Made by a program: the position numbers and the translations under genes
Part shown: positions 23,232-33,429 of the stretch, piece after piece
Layout of the letters: the number at the start of each line of letters is the position of its first letter
Numbering within the stretch: position 1 is the first letter of the stretch
Notes under the pieces: model-generated
What the model was told of the DNA's origin: nothing
Seen by the model: the letters and a program-made list of their open reading frames with translations, nothing else
The model's database searches: none
NCBI RefSeq assembly: GCF_020184175.1
Contig: NW_026082996.1
Span: forward strand, 1 to 64,000
DNA length: 64,000 nucleotides
Source of the DNA: Aphis gossypii
Lineage: Eukaryota > Arthropoda > Insecta > Hemiptera > Aphididae
Direction: 5' to 3'

Positions 23232-26200
23232 TCAGTTTGAGGTAGGTGGTAATCCTAATAAATCAGCTATTGAATAATTACTCGCACTTTCATAAAAATC
23301 CCGCGCCGAAGTCAATGAAGTGTCACTTGATTTGTATGATGTCTCACTGCTTGGTACATTATAAGTGTGTACCGAGTTGGAAGAGCTTTGTGATCCAACA
23401 TAATATTGATAATTGGTAGTAGAGTTGTCGGAATACATAGGTGAAATATTTTGTTCATAATACTGCATTTCTTTCATTTCGGTTTGTGCAAATAATGTAG
23501 CTATCTTTATTTTCAATTCAGCTTGAGTTCTTGGGTGAAACTTTTTGAAAGTATCTGCATAGCTCAAAAATAAATGATCTATGCCATCATGCATTTTTGG
23601 TTTTTTTTTGTTTTCCAAGTATTCAATCACTGTATCCACTTCAGATGATTCCTTAGGACGGATCTTAATTTTCTTCTGTGGTTGCATTCGTAAAGAAGAT
23701 GGAGATTCGTCGCTAGAGAAATTGTTTTTTTGTAAATTTTTAACTGTTGGTGGAGTTTTCTCTTTTGGAGGTGATATGATGTTTTCTGCACTTTCTGTTA
23801 TATTACTACTCTGTGGACGGTATTTGATACTGTCATCCAAAAACTCTAAATGACTACTCCATGGCCATTTATGATATTTTTTAGCTTGTCCTGTTTCTCC
23901 TTGTACGCATTTCTTGTACCTCATATAAGAATCTCTTAAATTCTTCCATTTACTTTTTGCGGAGTCGGCTATAAAATATAATATAAGGTTTATAACATAA
24001 ATTAAGATTAATATAAATATTAGGTAACATTATAATAGTCGAACAATATTCCGTAAATATTTTTAGAAACATTTGAAGGTTTAAATTTGTATTATTATTA
24101 TTATTATTTTTAAACTTATTACAATTATAAATCACTAATAAATGTAATGATATAAATTATCCTAGGTTAACATATTAATGTCACCGTTTAGAATAGTTTT
24201 CATCAAAATATGCTAAACGATCGCTGATTTGTTTATTTAGGGGTCTCAACACCATAACATTTTTTTAAAAATATATTCATGCCTGTGATATTATGTATAT
24301 TATATAATATATAATATAATATGATATTATATTATATTATATACTATTTTAGATTATATTTTTTATTATATTATATATTACTATATTTTTACTTGTTGAA
24401 CCTAACCAAAATTTTCAATTTTTCTAAGTATTTTTTTTTTTAAGTGTCGATAAAACATTTTTGTATAACCAAAAAAACTATTCTAATATTTATTATTTAT
24501 CAATTTTCGATTTGTATTCAATTTTCAAATATTTGGCAACAGGTGATAGTCATCAGACTATTGCATTCTCTTTTCGAGTGGGACGATCAACTGTTTTCAA
24601 AATTGTGAAAGATGTTTGCCAGGAAATTGGGAACGTTCTACAATCTACTTATTTACCTAAACCTACAACACAGACATGGATAGATGCTGTAGAAGGATTT
24701 TCAGAACTTTGGGGGTTTCCTAATTGTCTCGGAAGCATAGACGGCAAACATATTAAACTAAAATGTCCACAAAATAGCGGTACAAGTTATTTTTGTTATA
24801 AAAATTTTTTCTCGATTGTTCTACTTGCTGTAGTTGACCCATATTACAAATTTATGGTTGTTGACATTGGCAGTTATGGGAGACATAGCGACAGTGGCAT
24901 TTTTGAAAATTCAGCTTTTTACCGGGAATACGTGAATAATAAAATTATTTTACCTCCGAAGCCACTACCAGGCACTGACGTCCCTGTTCCTCATGTATTT
25001 GTAGGTGACGAAGGATTTGCACTTCAAACTTATATGATGAGACCTTATCCCAAAGCTGGGATGATTTATGATGTGAGAAAAAAAAAGTTCAATGCATAAC
25101 TAAGCAGAGCACGTCGTGTAGTTGAAAACGCGTTTGGAATATTGGCTATGAAATGGCGAGTATTCTTAAGAGCTATAGAAACAGACGTTGAAACTGCGGA
25201 ATGTATTGTCAAAGCAGCATGTTGTTTGCACAATTTCGTCATGAGAAAAAATAACGGAGAATATCCAACCATTGAAAGTGAAGAGCAATCTCAACCTATA
25301 CGAGCATTATTAGACACAGCATTGGCCAATCGGAGATCGAATGCAGCTGCCTTAGAAATCCGCGAACTTTTTACTGCTTACTTCAATAGATAATTTACTA
25401 CACCATACAGCATACATAATATTTCAAAATTAAAAAAATATTATTACGATACTAAAATTATAATATGCTATTCTCAATATAAAGTATATTTAAAAGTAAA
25501 ATAAATAGTGTATAGTGTTGATTTTGTTTTTGTACTATTATTATCAGAAATCATATTATAATATTCCATATTTGTTTCCACGTCTACTGTATATTGTAAT
25601 TCAGTATTATTATTATAGAAAAACTTATTAATAAACTATTCTAATTCATTTTTACATAGGCAGTATATTTATACTATTTTGAGATGGAAAAATCAGATTC
25701 TTATTTATAGCGTATAGTAAAATTAAAATTAAAATAAAATGACATTTTTGAATGCCGAAATATATTGTTCGTCACAAATCACAAATCACACCATAATATA
25801 AAAATAATATATTTAATAAAATAGTAAGACTAGTTTAGTAGGTGCCTACTAATTAAACTTAATAATGTATAATATATAATACTGTATTATTATTACATAC
25901 TAGTATACTAGTATAGCACAGAACATAATAGATGATTTATTTGTGATACAATAAATAAATAGTGAATAATTATTATAAATTAGATACTTAAATATTTAAT
26001 ACATAAAGACTATAATTATAGAAGTCAATTCTATTAAATCTATTATATTTTACTATACCTATGTTACTATTTCTAGTTACTACTATAAAGTATATACTAT
26101 ATACTTACCGGTTATACCCAGTTCTTCGGATATTTTATTCCATGCTTCGGCTTTTTTTACTACATTTTTATAATGTTCATTAGATGTGTCGAATAAGTAC

Positions 26201-26247
26201 ACATACTTTCTTACTTGTTCGATGAGCATTTCAGTTTCTTCAGCCAT
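23232..26247 (-). CDS. Harbinger-1 MADF/BESS-type DNA-binding protein
   Basis: Two minus-strand exons: 26,109-26,247 (MAEETEMLIEQVRKYVYLFD at the start, donor GTAAGT) and 23,232-23,968 (acceptor TATAG, phase agrees). Together they give about 291 codons without a stop. The MADF (Myb/SANT-like) domain spans the junction: aromatic/acidic helix 1, EAWNKISEEL, then KSKWKNLRDSYMR. A BESS-like tract (DHLFLSYADTFKKF) follows, then a Ser/Tyr-rich tail. This is the accessory protein of animal Harbinger elements, thought to bind the TIRs and help import the transposase. Its 2.1-kb intron holds transposase exon 2. Confidence 0.8.
24528..25393 (+). pseudogene. Harbinger-1 transposase exon 2 (DDE domain)
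   Basis: Begins YLATGDSHQTIAFSFRVGRS and contains the DDE nuclease motifs GSIDGKHIKLKCP (first Asp), VDIGSYGRHSDSGIF (second Asp) and RRVVENAFGILAMKWR (Glu). One in-frame TAA (25,097-25,099) interrupts it just before LSRARR. The base pair expected as AG acceptor just upstream reads CAA (24,525-24,527), so the acceptor may also be mutated. The transposase cuts at the TIRs and works with the MADF/Myb-like partner in this superfamily. It is probably inactive. Confidence 0.85.
25394..26108. other. AT-rich non-coding part of Harbinger-1
   Basis: Contains AATATAAAG/AATAAA-like words just after the transposase stop (probable polyadenylation) and is otherwise part of the MADF intron. No further gene. 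Confidence 0.5.
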
Positions 26248-26525
26248 TTTAAAAATATGATATAACTACTTTATAAGTTTAAAGTTTTTAACAGAATATA
26301 AAAAAAACCAATAAATTACAATAGATCGACAGCTGCCCGCGCGTAATTTTGTAATTTTGTACAACGGTATCCCCTGTCGTTGCGATCTAAATTGTACCAC
26401 CGCGACAGAACGCCCTCTGTGTGACAGGGATAATACGATATTACGTATTACGTCTTTATCGCCTTATCGCCGCGGGAAAATATCGCTGACCGCCGCGACA
26501 GACCGCGTTCTGTGTGCCCGAGCCT

Positions 26526-26686
26526 TAAGTGTAACTGAGTGCATTAAAGAAAAATTGTAAAGATTTCTGTCTTGCAGACATAAACCTTTTTTTTTGTTGG
26601 GAGGTGTTATGGGCTATGAGATATTTATAAGATATCTACGAGATATCAAGGCTAAGTTAGTATGACCATGATACTGGCACGCAACA
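26526..26686 (+). repeat. Gypsy-1 3' end: purine tract and truncated 3' LTR
   Basis: The right TSD of Harbinger-1 (TAA, 26,526-26,528) is followed by gypsy sequence, then GGGAGG (26,599-26,604), the polypurine tract position directly before TGTTATGGGCTATGAG. The 3' LTR keeps only its first about 65 and last about 17 bases (26,605-26,686); TATGACCATG is joined to ATACTGGCAC, an internal deletion of about 390 bases. GCCT (26,687-26,690) is the right TSD. Confidence 0.85.
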
Positions 26687-27561
26687 GCCTATACCAAATT
26701 TGGCCTAAATGAAATGTACATGTTATTAACTGACAGTTAGGAAATGTTTACGTTGTAGCTAAATGTGCAGCTTTTTCAAAATCCGAATGAAAAAAATCTA
26801 CATGAAGGATTTTGCCAATTAGTTCATTACATAACTTAGATATTTCAAACCACATATTCAAATAATTGTTTGTTGATTTTGATGTTAAAAATATATATGC
26901 TACTGGTACATAATAATTGTAAGTATAGACTTGTAATGTATATAGTTGACAAAAAAACTTGAGACAATACGAAAATGTTACGTCTCCAAAGACATTTTTA
27001 GATTTATACAGGAGTTGTAAATTTTCACGAAAAGTTATAATAACAATTGACTTTTGTTGATTTACAAAACAAAATTGTTGATCATTGTATTCAATTGTTG
27101 ATTGCATATCATATAATTGATCAAATGATTCTTTTTGCGATTTTGGTAATACTGGGTACTGTTGTTTACGACTACGATAAATAGATCGCCTAATTCAATT
27201 AATATCAGAATAGTTAAGTTCATTCTGAAGCCCTGATTTATCTACTAATAATTCTTTCCTAATAATTGTATTAGGTTTTTCATGTGTTTGTTCAGTAGCT
27301 TTTTTTAGAAGAACTTCGAATTATATCTATAGCTAAAGATCTTTTTGTACTCGGATCATGATTATGTAAATGTGTTGTCATCTCTAATATATTTTTTACA
27401 TTACTATCAATTAAGACACTTACTTTACATTTTTTGTTTGTATAACGAAATCGAATTGTTTCTTTTTGAAGAATATTTGATTCTGTGTATTTGTACTGTT
27501 CGATAACTATACATATTTTACCTCTTTTCGTAGTTAAAATATGTTCAATTTTAAAATCCAT
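26687..27561 (-). pseudogene. MULE transposase, N-terminal half
   Basis: The minus strand begins at 27,561 (MDFKIEHILTTKRGKICIVI) with a degenerate FLYWCH-like zinc segment ending HLHNHD. After a frameshift near 27,295 and an in-frame stop near 27,200, a MULE domain follows: FGDVTFSYCLKFFCQLYTL (first acidic residue), VPVAYIFLTSK, and HSDFEKAAHLA (second). It ends in a FHLGQIWYR-like motif at the gypsy junction and continues in frame at 6,994. FLYWCH-type MULE transposases cut the element ends and give 8-10-bp duplications. Confidence 0.8.
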
Positions 27562-27909
27562 TATAAATGTAAGAAAATATAAAAACTTACAACTGACTAA
27601 TATTGTTAGAATTAATTTTTAAATAATCGTACACGTGAAAGTATTATTCAAGACACTACACATAGCATACTACAGTGTTATTATGTACAATTTGGACAGC
27701 GTGTCTGAATCGTAATTTTATTTTCGATAATAGTGATTAATAACGATTAGCAATATTGCAATAATATCATCAGAGTATTTGTCACCTGGTTTTTACCTCG
27801 CACAGGTAAAAATAATTTCACTCGCCCAAATGGTACAAATGATGGTTGCCTAAACGGATTATTATTTTTTTGGTAAAAATTATTACCTTCGCCCAAATGA
27901 CCACCGCCC
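27562..27909. other. MULE right terminus
   Basis: Non-coding. It holds two CGCCCAAATG motifs (about 27,821 and 27,891), the counterparts of the left-end array, and ends ACCACCGCCC. CATAATTAG follows as the right TSD. Confidence 0.65.
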
Positions 27910-27975
27910 ATAATTAGATTTCTTTAACAGCTGAGATGGTTTATGTACCCGAGTTCTTTGTTTTTTTGGTGCCAT
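27910..27975 (-). pseudogene. Probable first exon of the transposase-YqaJ gene
   Basis: On the minus strand ATG at 27,975 opens MAPKKQRTRVHKPSQLLKK, a short basic start of the type that precedes introns in TE genes. The frame reaches the MULE target duplication, then would continue at 5,976 if the MULE is removed. There TATGTATAC gives a weak donor. No domain can be named; the link to the exon at 4,795 is inferred from strand, distance (about 1.2 kb without the MULE) and the lack of another candidate. Confidence 0.35.
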
Positions 27976-28515
27976 TTTATTATATTTCTCAAAACCACAA
28001 TTAAATAAGACAATAGACACTAGAAAGTCACAAATACAACGCGCATATTATACGATCTTAAAAAAAAGCTCTGTTATAGAGAAGAGACAAGTACTAAGTA
28101 AATACTACTAGTTCACTTTACATGAAATGAACAATTGTTTGTTAAAAATTGACTAATTTTAATTTTCTGACATACAATTGTATAGTACCTACTATAGCTT
28201 ATAAATATCTAAAATATCAAGCTACTTCCAAGAACTCAGTACTCAGTAGTATATTAAACTTGTATTTGTCTTTTATATAAAATTATTATTATATTTATTA
28301 ACATAAAACTAATAAAACGCGATATATTTCTAATTTTGAAAATTTTAAAGTGTACGTAATACGTCTGTGTAGCCAAATTTACAATATATACTTATATATA
28401 TATAATTATTTAAATTATTATTATAATAACTTCTTTAAACGCAAACTTTACATTTTTACGCTTTAAAGTGTGTATTATAATCATGTTTTTCGATTTCGGT
28501 ACATTATTTTTTATA
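27976..28515. other. AT-rich intergenic stretch
   Basis: No ORF, TIR or repeat boundary recognised. It may include the promoter of the transposase-YqaJ gene. Confidence 0.4.
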
Positions 28516-28843
28516 TACAGGGTGATTCTTTTATCATTGAACACTCGTTATTTCAAAAATTTTTGACTTTTTTCAATTTTTTTTTAAAATGTTTAGTTTT
28601 ATGCTTTTCTAAAATTATAAATATTTTTATTTTTTTTACGCTTATATTTAATAGTGAAACCTCTATCAACTATTGATTTTCAAATGGCAACCTATATTTT
28701 AAATGTCATATAATAATAGGGCTATTTTTTTTATTTATTAACATTTTAATTATTAGTTTCCATTTAATCGTTAGAGAGTTATAGCTGCTCAAAATTAGGT
28801 GGTTTGAGGTTTTCAAGTGTTCATTCTCAGTGTCTCACAGGTT
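28516..28843. mobile_element. Possible MITE with CAGGGTGATTC end
   Basis: The left end reads ACAGGGTGATTCTTTTATCA followed by TTGAACACTC. The right end, reverse-complemented, reads ACCTGTGAGACACTGAGAAT followed by GAACACTTG. The two share GAACACT and a similar tip but differ a lot. No clear TSD. A decayed, non-autonomous element is the best guess. Confidence 0.35.
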
Positions 28844-29604
28844 ATTACGGCTAATTACATTGATTAAAATTTAAAACACAATTATTGTTTGTAAAGACCC
28901 ATAGTCAAATAATAATTGTTATCGTTCGACCCAAGGTAATAATATCTTATAGTTTGGTACCTGCCAATACTACTTACTATTACAACACGAATACGGATTA
29001 TGGACTTTGGACAGTAGTGGACTTTGATATTTTAGCTACCTCGTTAAGGTAGGTCTAAACACTTTAGCTGACTCCGACAGGAGAAGGTATATTTTTACAA
29101 ATTATGTAAAAGAAAAAAAAGGAAACCAACGTTTTGTAGAAAACGACGTACTTAACGTATTTTATTTGACAAAACAAAAAATAATAATTAAGTAGAAAAA
29201 AAATGTAAACGGACGATTGTCGGCGGAACAAAAATACAAAATGTCGTAACGGACAAGAAAAAATAAAACGCGTGACAAGTTTAAAGCGAGAGGGCTTAAG
29301 GTTGTAATGCGTCGTGTCGAATCGCGAAAACAGGAGTGAGGACTCGAGGCGAGCGAGAAAAAGCTTGGAGCCCGTAACGGCGGAAAACGTTAGCGCGCGA
29401 GGCGGGAGAAAAAGTTAAGATGGCGCGTCGTGGCGCGATCAAAGACGATACGAAAAAATACAATATAACAAATAAACGTTTACAACATAATACAATAAAA
29501 ATACATCGGCGTTAGGAACGGAAAACAAAATAGTGACGACAATTATAATACGGCGGACGCGCTAGCGTAAGTGGTGATAACACGTCGTAATCACCACAAT
29601 ATCT
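28844..29604. other. Unassigned stretch with CpG-rich centre
   Basis: 29,100-29,580 is markedly richer in CG dinucleotides than its surroundings (for example GCGCGAGGCGGGAG near 29,396) and has no ORF. The end reads CGTAATCACCACA, whose reverse complement starts TG, so it could be an LTR end. I cannot find its partner end or a TSD. Confidence 0.3.
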
Positions 29605-29981
29605 ATGATATCCATAGATATTAAAGAATGGATAGGCCATTTGTGCTTATCATACGGGCATGAATTAGAAATAATTTTGAGGTTATAGAGGTCTTAACAG
29701 AATTAGGATTAATTATTTAAAAATTATTTATAATATTATACAATAAACATATTACATTTTATAATAATAATATTTTAATAATTTATAAATTCCAATATCT
29801 ATTAATTATCTATACATCCATCAATGATAATAATCACAAAATATAATTTATGATAAGACCTCTGCTAGAGTCAGAGGCATTAATAAAATCTGTCTTTCTC
29901 TCTTCCCCATTCCGGCACACTTCCCTCTATACGATTAATATAGCGATGGCCTATCCATTCTTTAATATCTATGATGATATC
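29605..29981. mobile_element. hAT-type MITE, 361 bp, with 8-bp TSD
   Basis: Perfect 28-base TIRs at 29,613-29,640 and 29,946-29,973, beginning CATAGATATTAAAGAATGG, enclose 305 bases without coding sequence. ATGATATC lies on both sides (29,605-29,612 and 29,974-29,981). The 8-bp duplication suggests mobilisation by an hAT transposase. The perfect TIRs suggest a recent insertion. Confidence 0.88.
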
Positions 29982-30142
29982 ACAATCAAATTATAATCAA
30001 AGTTTGATCATTAACATATTTTACAATTTTTTGATATCATAGTTTAGTGATTACAATATCATAATATGAAACCACAGATATCTATATTATTGTTGTGATA
30101 CGGTATTATCTCAGTGTCGTGGTATTTGTCGTCGCCGCGTTA
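29982..30142. other. Spacer before Harbinger-2
   Basis: AT-rich DNA without a feature, ending in GTCGTCGCCGCG and TTA (30,140-30,142), the left TSD of Harbinger-2. Confidence 0.5.
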
Positions 30143-30217
30143 AGGTACGGTTTCCTATCTGCGGCTGGCCGCAACGACTAGTCGCAAGTACTGAACGCTG
30201 CGTGCCGACTACGTACA

Positions 30218-31097
30218 TTGCACCAGCCCGGCCTATTTTGAAATATTGAAAAATGTTTGCACCAATATTTAGCATGTAATTAGCATGAATTTGCATGACT
30301 AAAATTAGAATTTGCATGATATTGGTTTACGGTTAAATCCAAAATTTGATGAGCGGGCTGGAGCAACGTTGCGCTAGCCCGGCCCAATAGAAAAAATATA
30401 GATATCGAATATACAAATATATATCAATATTTAGCTCGCCATTTGCATGAATTTGCACGACTATCGCCAGAATTCGCACGACAATTTTTTATGGTTAAAA
30501 AAACCGTTTACGTGATTTGCCGTTGCGCCAGCCCGGCCCATTATAAAAATTTCGCGAATTTTGAGATTTTGGCTATTCCAATATTTAGCACGCCATTCGC
30601 ATGAATTTGCACGACAATTTTTTATGGTTAAAAAACCGTTTTCCTTTCCTGACGTTGCGCCAGCCTGGCCTACAATGGAAATTTTGCGATTTTTGATACG
30701 AATAGTGTTTTTTTGCAATAAAATGTACTGTAACGGCCTGTAACACTGTAAAGAGTAATATCATTTTTTGATATCATCAGAAATTTTAAATTTGCATTAA
30801 TATATTACTTAAAATAAATATAATATTAAAATTGTTACAATTTTTTATGATTAAAAAACTGTTTTCATCACTTACCATTGCATCAGCCCGTTCTATTTTG
30901 GAAATTAATTTTTTATATTGTCAAAAAACAGTTGTTGTTACCGACTATTTTGCCAGCCAAACCCATAATCGAAAGATTTCGATTTTTGTCGTTAGATACA
31001 TATAATATGCTAATTGTTTATTGGTTATAAGTATTACACTTTATTTGAGTTAATTTAAAATAAATAACGTATAAATAACATTTGAGTCAATTTATTG
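30218..31097. repeat. Satellite block A (direct copy of block B)
   Basis: Starts TTGCACCAGCCCGGCCTATT and matches 33,944-34,826 in the same orientation and about 35,425-36,305 inverted. Inside, diverged units of about 130-150 bases repeat the pair GCCAGCCCGGCCCA and GCATGAATTTGCACGAC (unit starts near 30,218, 30,366, 30,524, 30,652 and, more degenerate, 30,878 and 30,950). ATGGTTAAAAAACCG is a third shared word. Short ORFs here are repeat translation, not genes. Confidence 0.75.
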
Positions 31098-31124
31098 ACT
31101 GATTTATTTATTTAAAAGGTTAAT

Positions 31125-31621
31125 AAGATAATACCGGAGATCCATTGAATGAATCAACTGAAGAAACAGCTGAAGAGGTCATATAAGGGAAAAGATCTAG
31201 AGGCAAGCATGCAAAATTAGAGTACGTTAAAAGAATGAACGACAGAACAGCAATAATAAATAGCATACAAGCTCAAAACGAAGCAATTTTGGGCAGAGAA
31301 TCATCTACTGACGAGATAGATTTATTTTTTAAGAGCATTGCAATTTCAGTGAAGAAGCTACCTCCCAGAGGCAAAAGTGAAGCTAAACTTAGTATTCTAT
31401 CTTTAGTTGCACAGCTCGAAGATAAATACCTACATAACACTGGAGCACAACCCACTCAACCGATGTTCCAAATACCCACTCAAATGATGTTTCAAACACC
31501 CTCTAGGTCTACAGATTACAACAATATTATGTCACTTTCGAGTACACCATCGCCAAGCCTCAATTCATCATCAGCTACTTCTCAAGGATTTGAGCCATTT
31601 ATGTACAATAACCAACTATAA
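31125..31621 (+). pseudogene. Duplicated MADF exon 3 fragment (left arm)
   Basis: Plus-strand copy of the C-terminal MADF exon: RMNDRTAIINSIQAQNEAIL, a BESS-like tract (DEIDLFFKSIAISVKKLPPR) and a Pro/Ser/Met-rich tail to the stop at 31,621. It lacks exons 1-2, which exist only at the right end, and has TAA near 31,184. It is a by-product of the inverted duplication. Confidence 0.75.
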
Positions 31622-31826
31622 CTATATCTAAATATATGTATGTATATTATTATAATTATTAATTAACAGGTGTTTTTAATATTTAATGAAATAAAAGTAT
31701 ACATAATATTAAATAATGTCATATAGTATAAGGAATATTGTTTTTAATTTTAATACATATAAAGTTTTTTCGTTTTATTATTTGATATTTAAATATAAAG
31801 TTAAATAATATCTTAATATAAATAAC

Positions 31827-32729
31827 TTATGGGTTATTCTGCCACGAAACAGCGCCTTCATTATTAAAAAAAAGTTTATATGCTTCTCTGACGTCAAATC
31901 CTTCAGCGTTTGCAAAACCACCTCCTCTTGCAATTGGTATTATATTGTTAATTGGTACTGGTTCTCTTGAGTCAAATTCTCTAAATGCTCGTCCGTTTTC
32001 TTCTAAATATGCATCTCTTAGCATGTTATGCAGACAGCAAGCTACTGTAATTAGGTCATCACATGTCGATGGTTCAATGTTTATAGGCTGATAAAAGACG
32101 CGAAAAACCTGACTCAATAAACCAAACGCATTTTCCGTCACTCGTCTGGCACGACTTAATCTATAATTAAAATAGACTTTGTCTTATCATCTTTTGAGCT
32201 TGTCTTGTATATGGTTTCATTATATGAGTGTGAAGCCTAAAGGCTTCATCCCCACAATAACATGAGATAAAATTGTCGATGACCCTGGTAATTGTTTTGC
32301 TTCTGGAAAACCAAATGACCCATCTAATATTTTTTTACCCATGTTCGACTTTAAAAATATTCCACTGTCACCTTCTCTCAAACGAACCAATGTCTACAGC
32401 AATAAATTTGTAGTTGGCGTCAACCATAGCCAGCAGTACAATTGAAAAATAATCTTTATAATTGAAAAAAAGTGATCCAGTGTTATTTGGACTTCTTATT
32501 CTAACATGTTTTCCGTCAATTGCCAAAATACAGTTTGGAAAATTCCATTTTGTTCAAAATTCTAAAGCTTTGACATTAAAATCTACGGTTGATATATCAG
32601 GAAGAAATATAGGTGTTAAATGTTTTTTTAAAGCTGACAGTGTTTTTTTGACAATTAGACTGATATAGCTATGTGAAATCCTAAATGCAAACGACAGTGA
32701 TCTAAACGATTCCCCTGTTGCAAGATACC
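31827..32729 (-). pseudogene. Harbinger-2 transposase exon 2, left-arm copy
   Basis: Minus-strand copy of the exon at 37,514-38,419. It has the same TGG-to-TGA stop before the NFPNCILAIDGKH segment and the same missing base before the HTHIM segment, plus a private 2-base deletion in GSFGREGDSG and other frame changes. It is inactive. Confidence 0.8.
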
Positions 32730-33429
32730 TACGGATTTAATAAAATATATTAATTGTTTTAGGTAGGTAACTAATACTTTAAATATTGCTTGTTATTTTG
32801 AAATATAGGTATGTAAATTCTAATCACTGTTTCTAATCACTGTTGTGAAGTATTTGAGTGTACGAACTTGATACGATTACGATAAATACCAATTACTATT
32901 ATTATTATTTAACTAAAATACTTCATAATTTAAATATTTTAATAAATGTAATTTAACTATTTTAATTAATTATGATAATTAATGGAATACAATATTTAAA
33001 AGTTACTTGTAAAAATTATGTGTTCTGCAGGTATTAATAAATGTAAATGTAAAACATTGTTCATAAAAAGTTATTAGAGAAAATTCAACGTCTTAACAAA
33101 ATTGGTCAAAATCAGGAAAATTGCAAATATTTTGAGTTTTAAGTTAATAAAATGTTCTATTTTTATAGCTAAGGATTGAACATAATAATATCTAATATTA
33201 ATGTAATTTTGTTTCTAGATCATAAGTAGTTCAAACTGTAACCGAAATATATAATAAATATAAAACACTGTTTTTTAATAGATATTTTAAATTCGAATTT
33301 GGACATAATAAGATATTTTAATTTTCAAGTGCAATGTGATTGGTTAAAATTAATTAAAACTATATATTAGCTTACTTAATTATATTTACCTTAAAGTAAC
33401 TGCCAATTTTTCGTAAGGTTGAATCGGAA

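Larger units (their letters stand above)
22428..26525 (+). mobile_element. PIF/Harbinger-1 DNA transposon
   Basis: The termini are 44-base perfect inverted repeats (22,428-22,471 and 26,482-26,525) beginning AGGCTCGGGCACACAG, flanked by TAA on both sides, the TWA target of PIF/Harbinger. It is 4,098 bases and carries two genes: a DDE transposase on plus and a MADF protein on minus. Identical TIRs suggest it is among the younger insertions here. The subterminal left region repeats GTCGCG(G/A)CGGTCAGCGATC twice. Confidence 0.93.
6995..26686 (+). mobile_element. Ty3/gypsy (17.6/297-like) element with nested insertions
   Basis: The element has a 5' LTR (6,995-7,464), a tRNA-Ser primer binding site, gag, protease, a macro-like segment, integrase, a purine tract and a shortened 3' LTR (26,605-26,686). 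It is flanked by GCCT on both sides (6,991-6,994 and 26,687-26,690), a 4-bp TSD as for 17.6/297-type elements. After subtracting the polymerase B unit (9,661-21,152) and Harbinger-1 (22,428-26,525), about 4.1 kb remains. RT and RNase H are missing, so it cannot move alone. Stops and frameshifts mark an old copy. Confidence 0.85.
5986..27909 (-). mobile_element. MULE (Mutator-like element) carrying the nested insertions
   Basis: The left end reads GGGCGTATACCGTTTGAGCGA. The reverse complement of the right end reads GGGCGGTGGTCATTTGGGCGA. These are degenerate TIRs of the same design, flanked by CATAATTAG on both sides. Without the inserted gypsy the element is about 2.2 kb and encodes one minus-strand transposase with an N-terminal FLYWCH-like segment (27,561 onward) and a C-terminal part now at 6,664-6,994. 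Both ends contain several copies of a TTTGGGCGAA-like motif. It is inserted in the probable first intron of the transposase-YqaJ gene. Confidence 0.8.

Noticed and set aside
22428..26525. Part of gypsy-1 such as an env gene
   Set aside because: TIRs, TAA duplication and a Harbinger transposase show it is a separate insertion.
30218..31097. CRISPR-like array because of regularly spaced GCATGAATTTGCACGAC
   Set aside because: Eukaryotic context, diverged 130-150-bp units and no uniform repeat-spacer structure; it is satellite DNA.
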